Shown here: piece after piece, positions 50,500 through 60,300 of the stretch
Layout of the letters: each line of letters opens with the position of its first letter
Numbering within the stretch: position 1 is the first letter of the stretch
Source: Xiphias gladius
Lineage: Eukaryota; Chordata; Actinopteri; Istiophoriformes; Xiphiidae
Length of the DNA: 64,000 bases
Assembly (NCBI RefSeq): GCF_016859285.1
Contig: NC_053413.1
Location: forward strand, 17,937,501 to 18,001,500
Reading direction: 5' to 3'
Program-made: the position numbers and the translations under genes
The notes under the pieces: generated by a model
Seen by the model: the letters and a program-made list of their open reading frames with translations, nothing else
Database searches by the model: none
Told to the model about the DNA's origin: nothing

Positions 50500-52149
50500 A
50501 TGGCAGAAATAAAAACCTGGGTGTTTTGGAAGGCTGTGGCGGTAGAATTTGTTGCTATGTTACTGTTCATATTCACTGGGATATCGGCTATCAATCGGAA
50601 AGAAGAGAAGAATGATCCGGACGAGGTTGCTCAGGGGCTGAAAGTCTCTCGCTGGCCATCGCCACAGTTGCAGAAAGTGCTATTGTGAATGGATATAGCC
50701 AAACAGTATCCCTTGGTGTTAATGAGGTAAAGGGTTGTCCTTGTCTGACTGCAGGACAAAGCTCTGTCATCGAGTTCCTTGCCACCCTTCAGCTGGTTCT
50801 GTGTGTGATAGCTGTGACCGATAAGCGAGTGAGAGATGTTAAAGGCTTTGCACCGCTGGCTATTGGGCTGTCAGTGCGACTCGGGCGGGCACTTTGCAGC
50901 TGTAAGTGAATCACAATTCTATAATTCTGTTACATCTGTGGTTGAATTTTACAACAGTTTTGACAAGACCAACTGTAGATTGATCATAACTAATCTGGAA
51001 ATCTCTCCTTTCAGTTAGACCATATTTACTCTTTTAGCTCATAACACAGTAGGGAGAGAAAGGGGTTTCATTTTAATAACAGTGGCTGGACAACATGAAA
51101 CTATTATTCAATGAAAATAGTGAGTAATGTTTTTGTTTTTTTGTTTTGTCTTTTTACAAAACCATCTGCAGTGTTGTAAAGCAAATATCCTGTTCAGTCT
51201 GTATTGGTGAGGGTCCACTGCATGATGCAAGACTTTTCCTCCCTGCTTCATTACATAATTTTTCAGTTTGTCCAGCTGATGTGCCAGCAGTTCAGGAAAT
51301 CACAATGACACGAGTGCCATATAAAACTGAATAAAAATTAGCAGCGTCAACGTTGAGAAATGGCTGGTAATCACCAGCCATTTTCTAAGTGTGTTTTCCT
51401 GGCAACATAAGGCCGCTTGCAGAGGGTCACTGTCTAGATCCCCAGTGCCAAAACTAAATATGCCATGTGGCCACGAAAAAAGGTCACAAGCAGACTGTTA
51501 CCATGGACAACTTTTAAAGAATTGGAGAAATACAGTACATCGCCATCAAAAAAAGGGTTTATTTTGGTCAATCAACATATCTGAAAATCTCAAATAGATT
51601 TAGTGCAGGGCTACTGTATTGTGAGGTGATTCTTTAATTTTTTCTCCACTGCCAGCATATATTCTAAAAACTAATCAAGAATGGCCTGCACAGTTGATTT
51701 ATACACAGCCAACATGAACGATTCCATCCATGATTATAATTTGGTGAATAACCATTACACCTAATTTGTTGCCCTTTTCAGATAAGTTTCACTGGAGGTG
51801 GTATCAATCCTGCTGGCTCCTTTGATATGTAGTAAAATGCAGAACCACGGGGCAATGTCAGCAAACAGTTTGAATCTTTTTGTCTAAAAGCATTTTTTTA
51901 AAACCTATTATTTTGTCAAAAACAAATGCAGCTGATCTCTGCTTTCATTCCAGGTGTACTGGCTGGGGCCAATGTTGCGGAGGAATAGCAGCAGCTCTTA
52001 TCTACGATTTCCTTCTGTATCCACGAACACCAAACTTCAGAACGCGGAGGAACGTCCTGCTTCACGGCCCAGAAGATGAAAACGATGCAGTTGAGATAAA
52101 TGGAGAAGACAACATCAGCCCAGAGCCAAGTCCGTGGCCAAAACACTGA
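50500..52149 (+). pseudogene. Broken third aquaporin-1 copy (aqp1ab-like)
   Basis: All four exons are recognisable but disrupted. Exon 1 (50,500-50,726) opens MAEIKTWVFWKAV, close to Aqp1ab. A net deletion of about 10 bases near 50,650 shifts the frame and removes the filter Phe. A further deletion of about 43 codons removes the first NPA box. Intron 1 is reduced to 28 bases (50,727-50,754), too short to splice. Exon 2 (50,755-50,901) has GGGC tandemly doubled at 50,883-50,890, a frameshift. Exon 3 (51,782-51,851) reads GGGINPAGSF, losing the filter Cys and Arg, then hits TAG, and its donor is GC not GT. Exon 4 (51,954-52,149) has one extra T near 51,975 but is then open to a TGA, ending SPWPKH. 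Promoter boxes and poly(A) signals survive. A functional channel is not possible. The exon 1 wording is ab-like while exon 4 is aa-like. Confidence 0.9.
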
Positions 52150-52189
52150 ACAGCAGGCACATTTTAGCTTTTCTGTCTGTCGGCACATT

Positions 52190-52195
52190 AATAAA
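52190..52195 (+). terminator. Relict poly(A) signal of the third aqp1 copy
   Basis: AATAAA lies 41 bases after the relict stop codon, with a second AATAAA at 52,315-52,320. Together with the TATA box it suggests the unit could still be transcribed. Confidence 0.65.
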
Positions 52196-52320
52196 CTACA
52201 AGTGATCTACAAATGCGCCTTAGAAATGGCTATTGATTGTATTTTTAGTTTTGTAGTGAGTAATTTTATGGTTGTCTTTATATCATGTTTTTTTTTCTAC
52301 CAATGAAATCTTATAATAAA

Positions 52321-55104
52321 AATCATTTTTCATTCATTTTCAGTTTCGAAATTGCAAACTTCAAAGTAAGGCTAACATATCCTTGTTTATATTGAGCAGT
52401 TACCAGGATAACACAATGTATGTATATTTAGATCTGGATGACCTAGCCACTAGCTTCTACATAATGTATCGCATACTGTGAACTATATTTTTCTATTCAA
52501 GGTGTTTGGCCACAGTCCCAAAAATCTCTCTGCAGTAAAACAACACAAGGATGTGAATCAGGTAATTGCACATAAAAGCACTTGAAATTCTTCATAAGAA
52601 AAAGCATGATTAGACAAGATGTGGCCATCATGGAGATTTCCTGTTTGGCTTTGTCGCAAGAATGCCCTTTTTCCATCTACGCACATGGCCAGTCTCACAT
52701 CCCGTTTTATGGCATATGGAGTATTCGATGTTCCCCACACCCTGGGCTAATCATTGAATAACCATCAAATGACTTTAAACTCAACAGCCAAACATTTCCC
52801 AACAGAAAGCCTGCCTTCTGAGGGCAAGCCAGCCAAGGTTGTTTAAGTAGATGCAAGTTATTGTTAGCTGAGCACCAGTCAGGAGCAGGATAACCGCTGT
52901 GGTTGGATGCACATCCCCTTGTCGAGCATTGCTATTATTCTGCTCTGTGTGAGATGATCATTAACAAAATGTCTGTGTCCCACATAATTTTACAATGTCC
53001 TGTGAGGGAGTTAATACTGTCAGATCCCACTTCCACTTATTGCCACAGAACTGGGCAGGTGAAATCCCTGATGAAAAATCACGCTGATAAATGTGAAACA
53101 GAAACTTGAATGGAACATTAAGCATAAAGCATAAAAACAGACAGAGGTGGTGATGGTGTGAGCAAGGGAAAATATAATAAACCTACAGAGCCTGCAAAAA
53201 TCCACACATTTCATTATATTTAATTGCAATGGCTGGAACAATTGGATGAAGAACATTCATTTACATTCAGTCTATATATCATTCTCTCTGGCTCTCCTCC
53301 CTTTAAAACCAAATGTTACTTTGCTCTGGTGCATGTTATCACAACAATGTCCATTTGGGTTCTCATAAACCTGTTAAGGTGCACTGGGCTTCTAAATGTG
53401 TCCATGAAGGGTAGCTGTGCTGATGGGATTATCTCACTTATATGACATGACACTTCTTCACATGATTTTTTATGTTGGAATCTCAGAGGCCGATCATGTG
53501 ACCGAAGCCAATCTAAAATCTCCCTCCTTTGTGTGCTTAACCTCGGAGGTCAGAGCATTGTGTTGAGCCCCTTGTTTTGAAGTTTGTCCTCCACAACATG
53601 GACAATGCTCTTTTTGTTGCCCCTCAGTCATTTTGTCTGAGAGTGTCCTTCATCAAATTATTTGGCTCTCATGTTCAGCTTGATTATTCCATGATTTGGC
53701 ATGGGAGAGCATTCAGTAGTCCTCTCATTATATTTATCTGGACAAATAAACAATTCGGAATATGGGCCTGATTTTTAACTGATTTCAGAGTGACAGGTTA
53801 AAATTGTAATATTCAACCCAACAATATGGCAAATTATGAATAGTCTTGACAGTTTGTTTGATAGAAAACGAGTGTTCTTTCTTATCACTTTACAAATTAT
53901 CGGTAATACATTACACGATAACGCTGGCAATATTCTATATGTTTTTTATTGTCAAAAAATCCCATGAAAAGACCAAAACCATAAATGAATTGATTGTACT
54001 AACAAGTATTGTCTGTATAGCTAAAGCCTGAACGTGCAGGGCTGAACATCCAATGTCCTCTGTGCCATGGATGTCAGTTGTTGTCCAAAAACGATTATAA
54101 ACACATTAATGAGTCACACCATTGAACTCTGTATTATGTTCCTTCATTACAATGAAGAGAACACTGTAGTTTATTTTTAAGACAATCTCACAAACACTAT
54201 CATGCTGCATTAAATACTCACTATAGCACCAAATGTGTATTAATCTGCGGCCCAAAATAGTCCCTGACAATTACACTGTTTAGTCCTGTTTGAATAACAT
54301 TTGCTAGAAACCACAGTTCCCAGCCATTTTAGAAAATTATGTAGCTTTAAAAAAAAACAAAAAACTAGTGACCTGTTCTTAAAGGTTAACGTAATTAGTA
54401 CTGACAAAAATGTGGGGGGTTGTTATCCAAAAGAAAAATATAGAATATTACCTGAAATACCCTTTCAAGGGGCCGTACACCAGGTTTCTTAGTACCCAGC
54501 AAAACATGTAGAGTAACATCACCAACTTGAGGACTACTTGCATTTAACCGTTATCTTAACGCCACTACTAGCCCTCCTCACCCCACTCACTGATGCTGGG
54601 CCCCTATCTGTGACCCGGGAGCTACTTGCCATGCTCATTCCCTTTCTGCTTTTCATCAGTTATGGGCAATGGTTCAGTAAATGCTGTGTCAGAAGGGGGG
54701 AACTGTTGGAGGTGGGGCACAGTTAGATATCTGTCGAACTGTTTGGTGAACTCTGCTTACGGGAACCCATGTGCCAATCAAAACTCTAGAGTAAAAAAGC
54801 TCTTGCTTCCCCTTTTTATGACCACAGCGATCACACAAAAGTGATGAAAATGATCCCTACGCTCCTTCTTCATGATTTGTACTGGCCAAATTTTCACAGT
54901 TTTAGTGTTTTTCCCCAAACATCAGCAGAGCACCTTTAGGTTCAGTTAACAGCCCCTGTAACTGCACGGCTATAAACAGTTGTCAGACGGTGCAGAGGGT
55001 GAATGATCCCACTACTACAAACTACTTCAGAGGTCCTGACCCGTGAAACTGCTGGTAAACACAGATAAACACAGGCCAAAGTGTTCCCATTGGTTCTGCC
55101 AAGG
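52321..55104. other. Intergenic spacer downstream of the aquaporin cluster
   Basis: No gene is supported. All open frames are under 80 codons and unrecognised. The portion 54,540-54,800 is less AT-rich but shows no exon structure. Confidence 0.5.
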
Positions 55105-55439
55105 TTAAAGGCACAGTACATGATTCATAAACAAACCAAAGGGTCACCCCACCACCAAAATCCAAAACAAGGGTTTAGAACCTGCTATCACTCTCATATG
55201 ATTTACAGGTTGTTTTTAATGCACAGACCAACACTTGGCAACAACCAAATTAATGTTATTAATATTGTTAATGTTTTATGGCGTGTTAAAGGTTAGTTTA
55301 CATAAGTAATGATCGTAAATACAGCATAAAAACAGGCTTATATTTTCAATTTAGCCTAAAAAAATTAGAATTAAATCAATCAAGCATGTTTATAGGCCTT
55401 GAATTTATGTGGTCAAAAAATTATGGACTGGACCTTTAA
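55105..55439. mobile_element. MITE-like element with 16-bp imperfect terminal inverted repeats
   Basis: TTAAAGGCACAGTACA (55,105-55,120) and TGGACTGGACCTTTAA (55,424-55,439) are inverted copies matching at 13 of 16 positions. The element is 335 bases, has no open frame, and could be flanked by a TA duplication lying within the TTAA tips. The 'ttaaaggtccagt' tip matches a non-autonomous DNA transposon family common in fish, to my recollection. Confidence 0.5.
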
Positions 55440-56417
55440 TGAGATCCGGTCAACGAATTCAATCCCTGCAGCCCAGTAGTTGTCCTTTAAATCATATGCC
55501 CACAGCACACGGAAATGTGCGCTCACAAACACACAAATAAACACACAAATGTGACTGCTGTGACCTCTGTGAAGCGTTCTCATAAACGCTAAATGCCAAA
55601 AAGGACCTTAGCCTTGTCCCTAGCCGGAACCCTAACTACTGAGGACACATACAGTGTGACATTGTCTGCCAATAATTAATAAGGAAAAGAATGAACCTTT
55701 CCATTTCAGTGAAGTTTTGAAAACAAATGTATGGAATGGGGACAATAAAATAGACAGAGCTGCTATGTCAAGTAGGAATTCAATAGCTGCGTGTTCATAC
55801 AACGTAAAATGCTGCAGGGACAATCATTAGGAAAGGGTGGATTTCAGGTTTATCCTGCATTGGGTACATGACTCGCACTTACACGCACAGAGCCAACACT
55901 TGGTATTTCATGTGTGCAGACAGAGCAAGACTGCCGCCCTCTGGTCTAAATTGGATTTCGGCCTGCAAGCTTATAGTCACTCTGATGGTCATGCTGCAGT
56001 TATATCAGCAGCTAACAAACTAGAATTACACCATCATCTTGATATGTTCCATCTAAATATCAGAATTAATCTTAATTTCCGCAAAACTATGTCCCTCTCC
56101 ATTTCACTCAGGCCCTTCAGAGACCCAAGTGAGCCAAGTGAAGTAGGGGAGAAAAGGTTCAGTTGTAGCCCTCAATATCACCAATTTAGAAACATGTTTG
56201 AGCGATTATAACCCAGCCTCCTTATGCTCAGAATCATGTCTTGCTTGCAAACCAAGATGTGACAGTTTCAGACATTTCTGATTTTGAAGAAAGCATGTTT
56301 TTGTTTTTGTTTTATTTAATATTTTCCTCCGGTGAAGGTTTTGTGGTTTTACCAGCCTACAAGGCAACTGGTGTTAGAACTGTGTTTTCTGAGTAAAAGC
56401 ATGATATGCAATGATTT
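55440..56417. other. Non-coding spacer, nothing recognised
   Basis: The 124-codon open frame at 55,837-56,211 has no recognisable domain. No repeats stand out apart from short A-rich tracts. Confidence 0.45.
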
Positions 56418-56775
56418 TAGGGCTGCCACATTTGGCAATTATGTTCTCACTTAATCAATTAGTTCTCTTTGTCTATAAAGTGACAGAAAATTGCAACAAA
56501 TGGCGATTACAGTTTCAAAGAGGCCATGGTGACGTCTTCAGGTGCCTTCAGGTTTTTTTCAACCAATAGTCCAAAGCCCAAAAATATTCAATTTACAGTG
56601 GTGTAAAAAAAACAGAGCTAAGCAGAAAATCCTGAAACCGAAGAAGCTGGAGGCAGAAAATATTTGGAAGTTTTTCTTATATGACTCCAATGTTTAATCC
56701 ATCATCAAAATAGTTGCTGATTAGTTTTGTCCATTGACTAATGAATAATTAATCAACTAACAGTTTCAGCCATAA
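56418..56775. repeat. Dispersed fish DNA-transposon remnant ('agggctgc' family)
   Basis: The segment starts 'tagggctgccac', contains 'ctataaagtgacagaaaatt', 'ccaaagcccaaaaatattca', 'aagaagctggaggcagaaaa' and 'tcaaaatagttgctgatta', and ends 'gtttcagccat'. That order is the well-known fish repeat beginning 'gggctgcaac' and ending 'gttgcagc', here diverged. Its ends are roughly inverted. It is non-coding and non-autonomous. Confidence 0.6.
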
Positions 56776-57300
56776 ACAATTTACATTTATAACTGATGGA
56801 GGGATTTGTTTCTGCTCATATAAAAATAAATACTAGGGGGCACCTGCATTAGGTCTGGCCATAAGGCAACCATTAAGCAAAAATTAGCTAATTTAATATC
56901 ATCTATTAACTGAACAAATGATTGATGATGAAAGATATGCAATTACAACAGAGTTGTAAAATTAAATAGACTTAATTTAGACAAAATACAAGTTATAAAA
57001 GTACATAATATGTCTTTAACTGCATAGTGCATAAAAATGACAAGTACCTCTTTTGGAAAATGATGAGCTTTCTATTTAATTTTGTACTCTAATTTTATAT
57101 ATCTTTTCTTTCTTTCTTTCTTTATAATTTTATAGTTTTGATGGTAACATGTGCCACTACATGTAAAATGATAAAACAGCTGGCCTAGTGCTCTGAATGG
57201 GAAGTGTTACTTGTAATTTTCTTCATAAATTCTTTGTTTTATAATTTTATAATAGATATTTTTTTTATAAACAGTATAAACACTGGGTCAGAGGGCTCCT
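56776..57300. other. AT-rich spacer before thoc1
   Basis: Only AT-rich sequence and a short (TTTC)n run at about 57,105-57,122 are seen. Confidence 0.5.
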
Positions 57301-57309
57301 GAATGCACC

Positions 57310-57372
57310 CCTCCCAACAGCGGCAGAAACCGGAAGGAGTATAGCGGCAGTTCCGGTTGCAAATGTGTAAAG
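57310..57372 (+). promoter_or_regulatory. thoc1 TATA-less promoter with paired ETS sites
   Basis: CCGGAAG at 57,330-57,336 and TTCCGG at 57,351-57,356 are ETS/GABP-type motifs in opposite orientation, 16-43 bases before the ATG. No TATA box is present. This pattern is typical of housekeeping promoters, which fits a general mRNA-export factor. Confidence 0.6.
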
Positions 57373-60300
57373 ATGTCGGCGTCCGTATTTAATTTTGTCG
57401 AAGCTAAAGACAAATTTACGGTGAGAAATCGCTGAATTGTCTTCCCTTGTTAAAATGTGTGTTATAATACAGCTTATGCCGTGATTTAAATCATAGCTAG
57501 ACGGCAGCTTTGTTACTGCAACTTACTGCTTGTTCTCGTGTTATCATAGCATGTAGCAGATGCTAGCTAAGCTAAATATAAACGCTCTAAAACGATGCAT
57601 TATCCCTCTTAAACGTTTTCTCCTTCTCTCTCACACAACTATAGGCTTCTGCTAGATTTGCCCTATCTAGTAAAACCAGCAAACCTTTGATAAATGCTTT
57701 CAACCAGATCAACGGCAAGTAAGTAATGTTTATTTAGCCTCTGCAGTTGCAGGCGATGAATACACCTCATTAACCTCATTAACCAGGTTAGTAACTTATC
57801 TATGCACGAGTAGCAATCACTTGTTTTTCTTCTATGTCACAGTGAGACGGAAAAGAAAACCACTCTTGACCAGGCTCTGAGAGGTTCTCTTGGTGATCAG
57901 ATTGTAAGCAAATTAGTGGCTGTGTATTTCAGTCCAGCTCAGTAAACCTCTATGAATTAACCTGACTGCTGTAGGAACATGGAAAGCCTGAAATGAGTGT
58001 TTTGTTTTTTTTTTGCCTGTAGATTGAGCAGAAGGCGAGCTGTGATGACTACCTGTCCCTCATCTACCTGAGTATTGACGCCGTTAAAGAGGGTATGTTC
58101 CTCAACCAGTTGACTTAAAAGTGTCAACTGGTGGGGTCACCTAACCCACAGGAACCCTACATGCCAAAGCTAATGTTGTTGTCATGACAGGACACAGTGT
58201 TCTGATAACAAACAAATTGAAATTTTTTTTTATTATTGAGTGTTTTGTAAAGTGTTTATTTCTAAGCAAATTGACCTGAACTGCTAGTGTGGAAGTGTCT
58301 TACGTCTTGGGAGCAAAGTCTCTTACTGCACCCAAAGCTTAAGGTTTGTGCTGACCAAGCTTTTGCCCTCCTGTTTTCCTCCCTCCATGCAGGTATCTGC
58401 TCTGCTACAACACCTTTCCTGCTGCTGGGAGATGTATTGGACTGCCTTCCTCTTGACCAATGTGATAAAATATTCTCTTTTGTCGAGGAGAATGTCTCCA
58501 CCTGGAAGTCGGTACATAAGCTACATCCTCTCAGTAAAGTCAGTTGAAGTATTTGTCCAACCTAATCGATGTCATTGATCGCTATGTTCTCTCCCTTTTC
58601 CTAGAACTCCTTTTACACTGCCGGGAAGAACTACTTGTTGAGGATGTGTAATGGTAAAAATCATATATCACGCCCGTTGATGAACAAGACTTTTATGTTT
58701 AAAAGAAAATAACTGCTTGTAACACACCTCTCCACCTGTGTAGATCTTTTGAGGAGGCTGTCCAAATCTCAGAATACAGTATTCTGTGGGCGAATCCAGC
58801 TTTTCCTGGCACGCCTCTTCCCTCTGTCGGAGAAATCAGGTATGAACAGTAATATCTGTATGTTGTCTTTGAGTAAATAAGACAGCATCAGCCCATCAGA
58901 CCCTCAGAGATGCAGTTTACAATAAATAGTCTGTTAAATAAATGTTTCTGTTTGTGTTTTTTTTCCAGGTCTCAATCTACAGAGCCAGTTTAATCTCGAC
59001 AATATAACAGTTTTCAATAAAAATGAACAAGAAAGCACTCTGGGCCAGAAGGTAAAGTGTCGACACCTGATAATGATTGCGGGCATTTTGAATTTAATCT
59101 AAAAATGTCGGTTTAATCTTATTTTATTGTTCCGTGTTAATAGCACACAGAAGAAAAGGAAGATGGTATGGAGGTGGAGGAAGGAGAAATGGGAGAGGAT
59201 GAGGCTCCTGCACCATGGTAAGTTTAAGTCTTTCTCTAAAATACACCATAAAGTGTCTCCATGTGTCATGTCATGTTTTGTTTTTTTTTTTTTTTTTAAT
59301 TATTATTCTTATTTAAATGGTAATCTGGTTTGTCCCTGTTTATTAAAACTGAATCAAATTTTACTTTTAGTTCCATTCCGATCGACTACAACTTGTACAG
59401 GAAGTTCTGGACACTGCAGGACTACTTCAGAAACCCTGTGCAGTGCTACGATAAATTCTCTTGGATGACGTTCCTAAAGGTAATACACCTGACCACAAAA
59501 GCAGAGAGATTTTTTTTTCTCCCTTGCTCTCCATTTGTCAGATCATAAGAAACACTAAAGCAGATGTTAAAAAAATAACAACTCACTGCCAATGTGGACT
59601 CCTGTTTGTCCTGCTCAGTACTCCGATGAGACCTTGATAGTATTCAAGAGCTACAAGTTGGATGACATGCAGGCTTCTAAGAGGAAACTGGAGGAGCTGA
59701 GAGCATCTGGAGGAGAACATGTCTACTTTGCCAAGTTCCTCACAAGTGAGAAGGTGAGAAGACTATTTTTACCCTGGGAATCATTTGCAGTTTGTGTCAA
59801 TTTATTCAGCTGTGAGACTGCTCAAGGGCTGGATGACATTTGAATCCACTTGGTAAACAATGAGCTGGTGTACTAATCTCATTTTTCAATACAGCCTACT
59901 GCTTCATTTTTTATTTAAGTTGTATGCAAATTAATAGTGACTTTGTGAATCCCCCAGTATAATATCAATAACACAATAGTCATTAAATAAAACAGTTTTG
60001 CATACCAAAAAAAACATAAATCCTCCTGCCGTGGAGATGACTACACAGTATCTGTTCTTTTCGCACTGTGTTGAGATCACTATCTTCTTTTAATGTATTT
60101 AAATTAATTATACTATTGTGTTGGTATTGAATATGTTCACTTGTATTTGCTAGTGAAAAACGAAAATCTCCCACAAGCATAGGTTTGACATTATTTTTTA
60201 TTTTCTCTTCTCAGCTGATGGATTTGCAGCTCAGTGACAGCAATTTCAGGCGGCACATCCTACTTCAGTACCTCATTCTCTTCCAGTACTTGAAGGGTCA

